This document shows, piece after piece, positions 45,435 to 56,300 of a stretch of 64,000 nt of DNA. Source of the DNA: Paracoccus kondratievae. Its GTDB lineage: Bacteria > Pseudomonadota > Alphaproteobacteria > Rhodobacterales > Rhodobacteraceae. Each line of letters starts with the position of its first letter. The stretch's first letter is position 1. The notes beneath the pieces are model-generated. The model was not told the DNA's origin. It saw nothing but the letters and a program-made list of their open reading frames with translations, and did not search any database. Both the position numbers and the translations under genes were made by a program. The stretch spans positions 186,001 through 250,000 of the forward strand of contig NZ_CP045073.1 of assembly GCF_009301415.1 (NCBI RefSeq), written 5' to 3'.

Positions 45435-45851
45435 ATGACCCGCAACATCCTGCTTGCCCTGATGCCCGTCCTGATGGTAGCGGCCTGCGGCACACCGCAA
45501 GAACAGTGCATCAGCCGCAATACCCGCGAGTATCGCACCGTCTCGAATCTGCTGACCGAGGTCGAGGGCAATCTGGCACGCGGTTATGCCTGGCAGGAAC
45601 GCACGGTGACCCGCACCGAATGGGACGAATGCCGCCATGTCTGGATCGACAAAGATGGCAATCGCCGTCTGGGCTATCGCCCCTGTCTGCGCGATGTTGT
45701 GGACACCGAACGTTATCGGGTCCCCATCGACCCCGCATCCGAGACGCGCAAGCGCGACAACCTGTTGCAGCGCAAGCAGGCGCTGATGCCCTCGGCCCGC
45801 GCTGCGGTCGATGCCTGCAAAGCCGCTTACCCCGAGGAAAAGAAGTCTTAA
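45435..45851 (+). CDS. Putative lipoprotein
   Basis: Encodes 138 residues from the ATG at 45435. The signal peptide ends in a lipobox (LMVAAC, Cys18). The mature part carries further cysteines (CISRN, ECRHVW, YRPCLRD, DACKAAYP), with charged helical stretches, so extracytoplasmic disulfides are likely. No family recognised; similar short lipoproteins are common in Rhodobacterales. Ends four bases into the convergent SDR gene. Confidence 0.8.
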   Translation: MTRNILLALMPVLMVAACGTPQEQCISRNTREYRTVSNLLTEVEGNLARGYAWQERTVTRTEWDECRHVWIDKDGNRRLGYRPCLRDVVDTERYRVPIDPASETRKRDNLLQRKQALMPSARAAVDACKAAYPEEKKS

Positions 45852-46657
45852 TAGACCCCCGGCGCCAGCGGATCGCCCAGACTGCGACCACCATCGACAC
45901 GCAGGATCTGGCCGGTGACAAAGCTGGAGGCCTCGCTCGCCAGAAAGGTCACCGTCGCGGCCAGCTCATCTGCTCCGGCGATCCGGCCCAGAGGCGTGGC
46001 GGCAATCATACGGTCGCGCAGACCGGGATCTTCGCGCAGCTTTAGCTGTACGTTGTTCGACATGATGCTGGCAAAGGCGACGCCATTCACGCGAATCCGC
46101 TTGGGCGCGAGCGCCGAGGCGAGCGAACGCGTCGCCTGTGCCTGTGCCGCGCTGGCAATCGAATAGGCCAGCATCTGCGGCTGCGGCCAGTCGGCCGCCA
46201 GTGAGGTCAGATTGACGATCGCGCCATGCTGCAACACGTCGTCATCTGCGTCCTCGGCCTGCGCCATCATGCGCTTTGCGACCATCTGCGACAGGCGCAG
46301 CCCCGAAATCATGTTCTGGCGCAACATGTCGGCCAGCTGCTCTTCGTTCACCGTCAGCGGGTCGCAGCCCTGTACCATGCGATGCGCGTTGACGAGGATA
46401 TCCACCCGGTCAAATGCGTCGATGGTGGCCGAGACCAGATTGGCAAGCGTCAGCTTTTGGCCCAGGTCCCCGGCAAAGGCGCGAACCGGGCCTTCACCCT
46501 CGGCCTGTTCGCCAAGTTCGCTCATCAGCGCGGCCTCGTCGCTGTCGGCGAACATGACATTGGCCCCCACTTCCTCGAAATGGCGGGCGATGGCCAGACC
46601 GATGCCCCGCGCAGCGCCGGTGACGATCGCGGTCTTGCCCTGAATGGACACGTTCAT
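45848..46657 (-). CDS. SDR-family protein lacking the catalytic lysine
   Basis: Encodes 269 residues. The NAD(P) loop TGAARGIG (13-20) and N-terminal Rossmann fold are intact, and Ser152 and Tyr165 are present. The position of the catalytic lysine, four residues after Tyr165, is Ser169 (YSIAS), and the NAG motif is changed to NAH (90-92). The end matches SDRs (VTGQILRVDGGRSL). Either a non-catalytic binding protein or a redox enzyme with other chemistry. Overlaps the RsmC-like gene start region upstream by four bases. Confidence 0.85.
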   Translation of the reverse strand: MNVSIQGKTAIVTGAARGIGLAIARHFEEVGANVMFADSDEAALMSELGEQAEGEGPVRAFAGDLGQKLTLANLVSATIDAFDRVDILVNAHRMVQGCDPLTVNEEQLADMLRQNMISGLRLSQMVAKRMMAQAEDADDDVLQHGAIVNLTSLAADWPQPQMLAYSIASAAQAQATRSLASALAPKRIRVNGVAFASIMSNNVQLKLREDPGLRDRMIAATPLGRIAGADELAATVTFLASEASSFVTGQILRVDGGRSLGDPLAPGVY

Positions 46658-47673
46658 CTTTTCCTGCCTTTCGGTTGGGGGCGCTTGCTGCCCGGGCGGC
46701 GCGCGCCCGTCGCAGTCAGTATCTTGAACCGGGAATCGCCCCCGAGTTCCGAAACATCAGCAAAGCATTCCCTCAGCACCTGCTCATAGGGCAGATGGCG
46801 GTTCGCAACCATCCACAACCGCCCCGCCCCGGTCAAAAGCCCCGCCGCAGCGCGGATGAAGCCAGCGCCAAGCTTGGGATCGGCGGCGCGCCCTTCGTGG
46901 AAGGGAGGGTTCATGATCACCCCGTTCACCGGTTCGGGCAGGCGGAAATCCAGCGCATCGGCCCAGTGAAACTGTGCCCGCGGATCACAGACATTGCGAC
47001 GCGCGCAAGCCAGCGCCGTGGCATCCGCCTCGACCAGATGCAGCACCTCGACGCCGGGATGGGTAAGGATGCCGGCGGCAAGCCAGCCCCAACCCGCGCC
47101 AAGATCGACGATGCGGGTCGGCAATTTTTCAGGCAGATGAGCTAAAAGCGCCTGAGAGGCAGGATCGGGACCGTCGGCCGAAAAGACCCCGGGCCGCGTG
47201 ACCATACCGGGTGCGGCCTCGTGATCGGCCGCCGCCCACCCGTCGGGCAGCCAGCCCGGGGCGGGTAAGATCACGCGAAATATCTTGCCATGCGCACGCG
47301 AATGCACCTCATCGACAGGAGCAAGGCCGCGCATCTCTTTCATCACAGCGTCGATACCGTCTGTTTTTTGTCCGTCGATCCACAGCGAGGCACCGGGCGC
47401 CAGCCATGAGACCGCCTCGGCAATACGCGCCCGCGCCTCGGCCCGAGCCCGGGGCAGAAAGACGACCGCCCCGTCGAAATCGCCCGAAGCTTCGGTCACG
47501 ACCTCATACCCCTGCGCCACAAGCGCGCGATGATCCGGGTAAAAACCCTGCACGATCTGCAGGCGATCCGGTTCAAACGGCGCAAGATCCGTCGCAGCCC
47601 CGGCGCCAATCAGCAATAAACGTCCCTCAGGTGGCGTGCCACCAAATGCGAGTTCCAGCCTCGATCCAGCCAA
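46654..47673 (-). CDS. RsmC-like class I methyltransferase
   Basis: Encodes 339 residues from a TTG at 47673, four bases after the clpS stop; no suitable ATG exists. The frame remains open into clpS, but that part has no sense. The N-terminal half is a degenerate copy of the methylase domain; the C-terminal half carries VDLGAGWGWLAAGI (AdoMet binding) and the catalytic MNPPFHEG. This two-domain plan fits RsmC (16S rRNA G1207 N2). Closely coupled to clpS upstream and overlapping the SDR downstream by four bases. Confidence 0.85.
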   Translation of the reverse strand: MAGSRLELAFGGTPPEGRLLLIGAGAATDLAPFEPDRLQIVQGFYPDHRALVAQGYEVVTEASGDFDGAVVFLPRARAEARARIAEAVSWLAPGASLWIDGQKTDGIDAVMKEMRGLAPVDEVHSRAHGKIFRVILPAPGWLPDGWAAADHEAAPGMVTRPGVFSADGPDPASQALLAHLPEKLPTRIVDLGAGWGWLAAGILTHPGVEVLHLVEADATALACARRNVCDPRAQFHWADALDFRLPEPVNGVIMNPPFHEGRAADPKLGAGFIRAAAGLLTGAGRLWMVANRHLPYEQVLRECFADVSELGGDSRFKILTATGARRPGSKRPQPKGRKR

Positions 47674-47677
47674 ATTT

Positions 47678-47995
47678 CTACTCTTTTTCCATAGTGCATT
47701 GCAGCGGATGCTGCTGGCGGCGGGCCAGTTCCATGACCTGCGCCACCTTGGTTTCGGCAATCTCGTGCGAGAATACGCCGACGACGGCCACCCCCTTGCG
47801 ATGGACCGTCAGCATGATCTCGATCGCCTGAGCATGGCTCATGTTGAAAAGCCGCTCCAGCACATGAACGACGAATTCCATCGGTGTGAAATCGTCGTTC
47901 AACAGCAGCACCTTGTACATCGGAGGCCGTTGCGTGCGGGGGCGGGTCTTAACCCCCAGCTCGACCTCTTCGCGGTCCCCGGGTCGATTGGTCAT
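47678..47995 (-). CDS. clpS: ATP-dependent Clp protease adaptor ClpS
   Basis: Encodes 105 residues from the ATG at 47995. The hallmark [22 protein letters not shown] and the [19 protein letters not shown] region are clear. It delivers N-degron substrates to ClpAP. clpA is not adjacent within the window. Downstream on the same strand, after four bases, is the methyltransferase. Confidence 0.95.
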   Translation of the reverse strand: MTNRPGDREEVELGVKTRPRTQRPPMYKVLLLNDDFTPMEFVVHVLERLFNMSHAQAIEIMLTVHRKGVAVVGVFSHEIAETKVAQVMELARRQQHPLQCTMEKE

Positions 47996-48206
47996 ATGCG
48001 GATTGGTCACGACGCTTGCAAAAGAATTACGGATGGTTGTGCCACTGAATATAAAGGCTTTGCCTCGGCTTGATAAGCCCCGCCGCCCAAAGGGCTGCAC
48101 AAAGGTTGAGCGGGGTTCGGCATATTGCGCCATAAGGTCGCAAACTTGCAGTTTCCGAACCCGGCAAGCCATGCTATTATCATTTCATTAACGAAGGGTC
48201 TGCATA

Positions 48207-49919
48207 ATGAACGGACCCTCAGAGGCAGAAGAGACCGGGATAGTGAGCAGATTCGCCAGAAACGTCCGCTTGGGACTTATGATCCTATTCGCATGGGCGC
48301 TCCCCATGGCGGTAGCCGGAGCCCCATTCGCGGCCTTCGTCATGGATGCAAGGTCCGGGCAAGAGATTTACGCGCAGAACGCTGATACGCGGCTGCACCC
48401 GGCTTCGCTGACCAAGATGATGACGCTGTATCTGGCCTTTGCCGCGATTGAACGCGGGCAGGTGCGTCTGGACAGCAAGTTCTTGGTGTCGAGCCACGCC
48501 GCTTCGCAACCGCCATCCCGTCTGGGGCTGAAGCCCGGTCAACGTATTGAGTTGCGTTACCTGATCCGCGCCGCGGCAGTGAAATCAGCCAATGACGCAG
48601 CCACGGTGATCGGCGAAGGTCTCGCCGGATCGGAAGAGAAATTCGCCCGCCAGATGACCCAGACCGCCCGCGCCCTGGGCATGCGCAATACCAATTTCCG
48701 CAATGCCAATGGCCTTACGGCCGAGGGGCATTATTCGACCGCCCGCGACATGACCATTCTTGGCCGGCGGCTGTTCTATGACTTCCCGCAATATTATTCG
48801 ATCTTCTCGCGCCGTTCGGCGGATGCGGGGATTGCCACCGTTTCAAGCACGAACCGGCGCTTTCTTGACGGTTATGAAGGCGCGGACGGCATCAAAACGG
48901 GATATACCCGGGCAGCAGGCTTCAACCTGACCGCTTCGGCAAAACGTGGCTCCAAACGGCTGGTTGCCACCGTTCTGGGCGGCACCTCGACCGCACATCG
49001 CAATGCGGTGATGGCGCAATTGCTCGACGCCGGTTTCGGAAAGGCCCCAACCCGTGTGCGTGAGGTCAGGCCCGCGCCGCCAGAGTTCGTCGCCGAGAAA
49101 AAGGTGCGCCGCACCGTGCAGGTCGCACGGGTCGAGCCGCGCCAGGCGCAGGCCAGCGCCTCTCTCTCGGTTTCGGACCGTCCGGTCGCACGGGCCTCAA
49201 CCGTAGCCGTGGTTACTCCGGCAGCCATCTCTGCCGCCGTCTCACGCGCGCAAGCAGCGGCTCCGACCCCAGCGCCCAGCACTGGCAGCACACTTCGCGC
49301 TAGCGCACGACCGGCGCGCAAGCCCGGCACCGGAGCGGTGGCAAACGCCGCTGTCGATCCCGAGGTCCTTGCCCGCGCGGCACGTCCCGAAGCGCGACCG
49401 GAGGAAGGCGATGCACAGGAACCCATCAGTGAACCGATCGAGGCCAACCGCCCCGTTCGTGCGCCGCGTGACGGTCAATCGGCAAGCCTGATGCCTGCCG
49501 AACAGCCTGCGGGCTCTCCTTCTCTGTTCGTACAGACATCTGAGCCGCAACCAGAAAGCATTGCGCTGCTGGAGACCCCGGCCCCCGCTCAGCGATCGGA
49601 GACCATTATCCTAGCCTCGCTGGAACCCGAAGAGGATAATGCCCCGCAGGCGACCGAAATCGTATCGCGCAGCGGCAATTCCGAGGGAAAGCGGTGGGGG
49701 ATCTCGCTTGGCCTGTTCCGCTCGCAGGGTGAGGCCGAGCAGACCTTGCTGCGTACGGCCTTGCAGGAAAACAGCTCGCTTGGCAGCGCGTTGAGCCGCG
49801 TCGCCAGTACCAAACGCGGCTTTGAGGCGAATTTTGTTGGCATGACAAAAGACACCGCAGAACTGGCCTGTGGCCGCCTTGCCGCTCGCCAACAAGACTG
49901 CCGCATCATCGGCCCGTGA
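48207..49919 (+). CDS. D-alanyl-D-alanine carboxypeptidase with SPOR domain
   Basis: Encodes 570 residues. Peptidase S11 domain (about 40-270): catalytic Ser67-Leu-Thr-Lys70, Ser127-Ala-Asn129, and Lys230-Thr-Gly. The N-terminus has a membrane-targeting segment (about 20-40). A long Ala/Pro/Arg/Glu-rich linker, about 290-490, follows, then a SPOR domain (about 495-570; WGISLGLFRSQGEAEQ) that binds denuded glycan at the division site. It trims pentapeptides of peptidoglycan at the septum. An earlier start, or the GTG at 48243, is possible. Confidence 0.93.
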   Translation: MNGPSEAEETGIVSRFARNVRLGLMILFAWALPMAVAGAPFAAFVMDARSGQEIYAQNADTRLHPASLTKMMTLYLAFAAIERGQVRLDSKFLVSSHAASQPPSRLGLKPGQRIELRYLIRAAAVKSANDAATVIGEGLAGSEEKFARQMTQTARALGMRNTNFRNANGLTAEGHYSTARDMTILGRRLFYDFPQYYSIFSRRSADAGIATVSSTNRRFLDGYEGADGIKTGYTRAAGFNLTASAKRGSKRLVATVLGGTSTAHRNAVMAQLLDAGFGKAPTRVREVRPAPPEFVAEKKVRRTVQVARVEPRQAQASASLSVSDRPVARASTVAVVTPAAISAAVSRAQAAAPTPAPSTGSTLRASARPARKPGTGAVANAAVDPEVLARAARPEARPEEGDAQEPISEPIEANRPVRAPRDGQSASLMPAEQPAGSPSLFVQTSEPQPESIALLETPAPAQRSETIILASLEPEEDNAPQATEIVSRSGNSEGKRWGISLGLFRSQGEAEQTLLRTALQENSSLGSALSRVASTKRGFEANFVGMTKDTAELACGRLAARQQDCRIIGP

Positions 49920-50125
49920 TTCGACCGCTTCTCTGCGCCAGTTCTGTTTGAAGCTGGCGCAGAAATCCGGCAGGCTTGATTGACTTGCCCGCAAAAAATC
50001 CCGGCTCATCCAAGCTTTCCCAGAAACACCCTCCCGAAGTCAGGGAGTGCATTCGAGTCGATGGAAGCAGGCTGATTGCTTCGCTAAAACCTTTAGGGCT
50101 CTCAGCGATGAACCTCGGTCGCAGT

Positions 50126-50584
50126 CTATAGCGGGCCCGGCCGACGCTCTTCGGAAAGCATGACGTTCGCCTCGACCTGCCCCACTCCGGGCAGGGTCAT
50201 GATGCGGCGACGCAGGATCCGTTCAAAATCCGCAATGTCGCGGGCGCGGATACGTAGCCGGTAATCGAACTGACCCAGAACATGCTGCACGACCTGCACC
50301 TCGGGGATCGCCATCACCGCACGTTCAAAGTCCTCAAGGCTCACGCGGCCTTTGACCGCCAACCGGATACCCAAAAAAACAGTCACCCCAAAACCCAACG
50401 CAGCCTCATTCACGACGATGCGACGGCCAGCAATCACCCCTGTCTCGGTCAGGCGGCGAATGCGGCGCCAGGTCGCCGGTTGGGTTAAACCAAGCATCCG
50501 GCCAATCTCTGCCGCGCCCCGCGTTGCGTCCTCGGCCAAAAGCCGCAGGATGGCGAGATCAGTCACATCAGGCTGGACGCTCAC
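50126..50584 (-). CDS. Lrp/AsnC-family regulator, downstream copy
   Basis: Encodes 152 residues. Helix-turn-helix at about 10-55 (ILRLLAEDATRGAAEIGRMLGLTQPATWRRIRRL) and a RAM effector-binding domain at about 65-150. Overlaps the upstream paralogue by four bases. The function is likely paired with the neighbour and the divergent ilvC. Confidence 0.9.
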   Translation of the reverse strand: MSVQPDVTDLAILRLLAEDATRGAAEIGRMLGLTQPATWRRIRRLTETGVIAGRRIVVNEAALGFGVTVFLGIRLAVKGRVSLEDFERAVMAIPEVQVVQHVLGQFDYRLRIRARDIADFERILRRRIMTLPGVGQVEANVMLSEERRPGPL

Positions 50585-51036
50585 AACGGCAACTCCTGCA
50601 CGTCCTTGATGGTCGAAACGAGCATCAGCGCGTCACTATCCGCCACATGCGGCAAAGTCAGGATGCTTTCCCGATAAAGCTGCTGCCAATGCGCCATATC
50701 GCGCGCAATGACCGACAGCCGCAGATCCACCGAGCCCAGAAAGGTCTGAATCTCGGTCACTTCAGGCACTTGCCGGGCGGCAGCGATGAATTCGTCGAAA
50801 GCGCGCGGATGGGTCTTATCAAGGGTAAAGCGCAGACTGACCTGCACCTCGTACCCAAGCTTACGCCAGTCTATCTTTGCCTCAACAGCCCTGATCACGC
50901 CATTTTCACGCATCCGCTCCAGCCGCCGCCACAGGCTGACCGGCGTCACGCCTGCCCGCTCGGCAAGTTCCGCATTCGCCATCCCGGGATCGGCCAAAAG
51001 CTGGCGCAAAATACGGCGATCAGTGGCATCAGGCAT
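50581..51036 (-). CDS. Lrp/AsnC-family regulator, upstream copy next to ilvC
   Basis: Encodes 151 residues, from the ATG at 51036. Helix-turn-helix at about 5-50 (ILRQLLADPGMANAELAERAGVTPVSLWRRLERM) and a RAM domain to residue 145. A paralogue of the next gene, with the same layout. Divergent from ilvC, with the inverted repeat 51071-51092 in between. Leucine- or branched-chain-responsive control of ilvC is likely. Confidence 0.9.
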   Translation of the reverse strand: MPDATDRRILRQLLADPGMANAELAERAGVTPVSLWRRLERMRENGVIRAVEAKIDWRKLGYEVQVSLRFTLDKTHPRAFDEFIAAARQVPEVTEIQTFLGSVDLRLSVIARDMAHWQQLYRESILTLPHVADSDALMLVSTIKDVQELPL

Positions 51037-51070
51037 GATTATTTCACCTTTGGCACAAGTATCGCATGGT

Positions 51071-51092
51071 TTTCTCTGTATAGCCAGAGAAA
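51071..51092. promoter_or_regulatory. Inverted repeat in the lrp-ilvC divergent promoter
   Basis: TTTCTCTG-N6-CAGAGAAA, 8-bp perfect arms, in the 126-base gap between starts 51036 and 51163. A typical size and place for an Lrp/AsnC operator; assignment to either regulator is inferred. Confidence 0.55.
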
Positions 51093-51132
51093 CCGCAAAG
51101 ATTGCACGGAACCAAATCCTGATCGCTGCTAG

Positions 51133-52185
<1,053 letters not shown>

Positions 52186-52196
52186 CACGCCACAGG

Positions 52197-52225
52197 AAAG
52201 CCCCGCAAAAGCGGGGCTTTTTTTG
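52197..52225 (+). terminator. Terminator of ilvC
   Basis: AAAGCCCCGC-AAAA-GCGGGGCTTTTTTT: 7-bp GC stem plus A/T extension and T-tract. Confidence 0.92.
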
Positions 52226-52243
52226 TTTCAATGGTGCGAAGGA

Positions 52244-53308
52244 TCAGGCGATCTTCTGGGCCGCTTCCAGCCGCTCAACCGCGCGGCGTTCGCCGGTGGT
52301 GTAGATACCCGCTTTCAGCAGGCGGACCAACTGGGTGATAAGGACCGGATCTGTGCTTTGCAGCGCGCTGATCTGGCTGTCCGAAAGCAGCGCCACATAC
52401 TCAAGCGCCACATCGTCACTGTCGGTGAAATGGGCTTTCTCCAGGCGATCAAAGATCGCACGAAGGCGGCGCGTATTGGTACCAAGGCTCACGCAATATT
52501 TCGCAAGCCCCTTTTCATCCATATTAACCGTCATCCCCCAGCCGCCAGTGCGGAAGCGATTGACGACGAATTCCCCGTCCTGTTTGACGTATTCAAGAAA
52601 GCCATGCGCGACCTTGAAACCGACTTTCGAGCTGGACCAGTCCATGCGCAGATCAAGGAAGCTCACAGGATCAAAGGTATAAGCCTGGTTGGTTCTGTTC
52701 AGGCCAGCGGGCCAGCCGCGGGCGGGCGAACCGTAGCTGTGCACCTCAAGCCCGCGGACTGCGCCCGCGCCTCTGGCAAGCGTCACCCCCGCCAGAGCAT
52801 TTGAGGTCACAAGGTTGCCCTGACTGTGACAGTAGATCGGCGTCCCAAGCATTCCGCCCGGAGTTCCGACCAGCAGCGCAAACAGCGATTGCGCCGCGGC
52901 ATTTGAACTGAGCAGTTCGTAAATCAGATCCTCTTTCGTGGCGGTCGGGCGGGTCTTGCGCATAGACTGCCAGACGCTATCAAAGAATTTGATCCAGTCT
53001 GTATTGTGACTGACGTTGCTGGTTTGCAGACCGGTCATCTGCGCCTTGTCCGTGACACACTGGTAAAGGTCGCGCCAGAAACCGTCTTTCTTGTTGTAAA
53101 CACCGATTACCGGACAGCCGAGCATCAACGACAACGCTTCGGCGCTGGCCTTGTGGTCCATCCCCGTATTCAGCATTCCGTTAACGAAAATGACCGATTT
53201 TGCGGGGTTAAACCAGGATTTCCCCCGCACCTCGGGCGAGACAAAGCGTGTCACTGCTCCGTCAGCATTGGGGACGACACCCTGGGCAATGGTTGGAAAC
53301 AGCATCAA
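52244..53308 (-). CDS. Predicted alpha/beta hydrolase of unknown role
   Basis: Encodes 354 residues. A mobile-loop-like VIFVNGMLNTGMDHKASAE near 40-55 (oxyanion-hole region), and IYCHSQGNLVTSNAL at about 163-177 with the nucleophile serine in HSQG, the lipase-type elbow. The catalytic acid and histidine cannot be assigned with certainty. No signal peptide or membrane segment, so cytoplasmic or exported by a non-Sec route. Toxin-like hydrolases of type VI secretion share this type of elbow, but none of that system is nearby. Standing alone between ilvC and dnaE. Confidence 0.65.
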   Translation of the reverse strand: MMLFPTIAQGVVPNADGAVTRFVSPEVRGKSWFNPAKSVIFVNGMLNTGMDHKASAEALSLMLGCPVIGVYNKKDGFWRDLYQCVTDKAQMTGLQTSNVSHNTDWIKFFDSVWQSMRKTRPTATKEDLIYELLSSNAAAQSLFALLVGTPGGMLGTPIYCHSQGNLVTSNALAGVTLARGAGAVRGLEVHSYGSPARGWPAGLNRTNQAYTFDPVSFLDLRMDWSSSKVGFKVAHGFLEYVKQDGEFVVNRFRTGGWGMTVNMDEKGLAKYCVSLGTNTRRLRAIFDRLEKAHFTDSDDVALEYVALLSDSQISALQSTDPVLITQLVRLLKAGIYTTGERRAVERLEAAQKIA

Positions 53309-53367
53309 TCACTCCTGCACTAAATCGTCTGTGGCATCTGACACGGCATGGCGTTGTTTGTGAAGAC

Positions 53368-56300
53368 TTATTCTTCCACTACCTCAAGCACGCCGGGGAT
53401 GACGCGCAGCGCCTGACGTGCGGGGGTGGTCAGGGGCGCATCCTCGGTGATTTCGATATCGACAAGATCTGCGCCGTCTTTTAGCCGCAGCGTGATCGGG
53501 CCACGGGCGCGGGGCGGCGCGTTGACCTCGGCCTGGATGCGGGCCAGTGCTTCAGCGATACCGGGAACCGCCTCGATCCCCGCAATCTCGACCGCCAGGC
53601 GGTTGGCACCGGCATCCGCGACAGCCTGCTCCAGCGGCATGACCGAGCGGGCAAGCAGCTTGACCTGATCCCCCGAAGGCTCGACCTGCACTTGCAGGAC
53701 GACGTTCTCGCCCGGCTCCAGATGCTGGCGATGGGCATCAAGTGTGTCGGAAAAGACCGTGATCTCATAAAGGCCGGTAGGATCAGACAGGCCGACAAAG
53801 GCAAAACGGGTACCGCGCGCCGACTTTTTTTCCTGCCGATGGGCCACAGTCCCCGCAAGCTGGGCAACCAGCGCACCATCCTGCGCAGCCTGCGTGACCT
53901 CTGCCAGTGTCTGCACCCCTTTGCGGCGCAGGGCTGGCAGGTAGTCATCCAGCGGATGGCCCGACAGGTAGAAACCCACGGCCGCATGTTCCTCGGCCAG
54001 CTTTTCGGCAGGCATCCATACAGATGCGGCAACGGGACGAGGAGGCGGCAGATCCTCTCCGCCACCGAAAAGCGACGACTGGCTTGAACATGCCGCCTCC
54101 TGCACCGCAGAGGACCAGGCGACGAGACCATCGAGCGACTTCAGAACCCGCGCCCGGTTCGGGTCAAGCGCATCAAAGGCCCCTGCCCGGGCCAGCATCT
54201 CAAGCGGGCGTTTGCCGACGCGGCGCATGTCCACGCGGCGGGCAAAATCGTGCATATCGGCAAAGGGCCGGTCGCCGCGCGCCTGCACGATCAGGTTCAT
54301 CGCCTCGACCCCGACACCTTTCAACGCGCCAAGCGCATAAACGATCTTGCCATCCTGCACACTGAAGGTCGCGGCCGAGCGGTTCACGCAGGGCGGGACC
54401 GTCTCGATCCCCATGCGGTCGGCTTCGCGCTTGTAAACGGCCAGCTTGTCGGTCAGGTGGATATCGCAGTTCATCACCGCGGCCATGAATTCAACCGGGT
54501 GATTGGCCTTGAGCCACGCGGTCTGATAGCTGACTACGGCATAGGCGGCAGCGTGCGATTTATTAAAGCCGTAATTCGCGAATTTCTCAAGAAGATCAAA
54601 GACCTCTCCGGCCTTCTTCGCGTCGATTCCCTGTGCTTTGCAGCCCTCGACGAACTTGGGCCGTTCCTTCGCCATTTCTTCGGCGATCTTCTTGCCCATG
54701 GCACGGCGCAAGAGGTCGGCGCCGCCAAGGCTATAGCCCGCCATGACCTGCGCAATCTGCATCACCTGTTCCTGATAGACGATGATGCCCTGCGTCTCGG
54801 CAAGGATGTGGTCGATCGAGGGATGGATCGATTCAAGCGGCCTCAGCCCGTTCTTGACCTCGCAATAGGTAGGGATGTTTTCCATCGGGCCGGGGCGATA
54901 GAGCGCAACCAGAGCGACGATATCCTCGATGCAGGTTGGCTTCATGCGCCGCAGCGCATCCATCATGCCCGAGCTTTCGACCTGGAACACCGCCACCGTC
55001 CGGGCCGAGGCAAACAGATCATAGGTCGCCTTATCGTCCAGCGGGATGGCGTTGATGCGATTCTCGGCCCCCGTTGCGGGCTGGTAAAGTTCGCGCCCAT
55101 CGGCGGCGACATGCAGGGGACGCCCGCCGGTGTTGATCAGGTCCACCGCGTTCTGGATCACGGTCAGGGTCTTGAGGCCAAGGAAGTCGAATTTGACCAG
55201 ACCCGCCTGTTCGACCCATTTCATGTTGAACTGTGTTGCCGGCATGTCCGAAGCCGGGTCGCGGTAAAGCGGCACCAGCTGATGCAGCGGTCGGTCCCCG
55301 ATCACCACGCCAGCAGCATGGGTCGATGCGTTCCGAAGCAGCCCCTCGATCTTTGAGGCGTAATCAAGCAGGCGGTTGACGACCTCTTCCTTGGCGGCCT
55401 CACGCAGACGCGGTTCATCCGCCAAGGCCTTGGTGACGCTGACGGGTTTGACGCCTTCGACCGGGATCATCTTGGACAGGCGATCCACCTGACCAAAGGG
55501 CAGTTGCAGCACCCGCCCGACGTCGCGCACCGCCGCCTTTGACAGCAGCGCACCAAAGGTAATGATCTGGCCGACCTTGTCGCGGCCATATTTCTCCTGA
55601 ACGTATTGAATCACCTCTTCGCGGCGATCCATGCAGAAGTCGATGTCAAAGTCAGGCATCGACACCCGCTCGGGGTTCAGAAACCGCTCAAAGAGCAGGC
55701 TGTAACGCATTGGATCAAGGTCGGTAATCGTCAGCGCATAGGCCACGAGAGAGCCAGCCCCCGACCCCCGGCCCGGCCCGACCGGGATACCATGTTCCTT
55801 GGCCCATTTGATGAAATCGGCAACGATCAGAAAATAGCCAGGGAACCCCATCTGCTCGATGATGCCCAGCTCGAACCGCAGCCGCTCTTCATATTCCTCG
55901 ACCGAGGCGGAATGCGGGATAACCGCCAACCGGGCGCGCAGCCCCTCCCACGCCTGACGACGCAGTTCTTCGACCTCATCATCAGCGAATTTCGGCAGGA
56001 TCGGCTTGCGCTTGCTGACCGCATAGGCGCAGCGGCGGGCGATCTCGACGGTATTGTCGATCGCTTCGGGCAGGTCGGCAAACAGCGTCGCCATCTCGGC
56101 CGCGGTCTTGAAGTAATGTTGCGGGGTCAGCCGGCGGCGCGGCGCGGTCTGATCGACATAGGCACGCTCGGAAATGCAGATCAGCGCATCGTGGGCGGCA
56201 TAAAGATCGGGCTTGGGGAAATAGACATCATTCGTCGCCACCAGCGGCAGATCCAGCGCATAGGCGATGTCAACCATACCACCTTCCGAGCCCACCTCTT

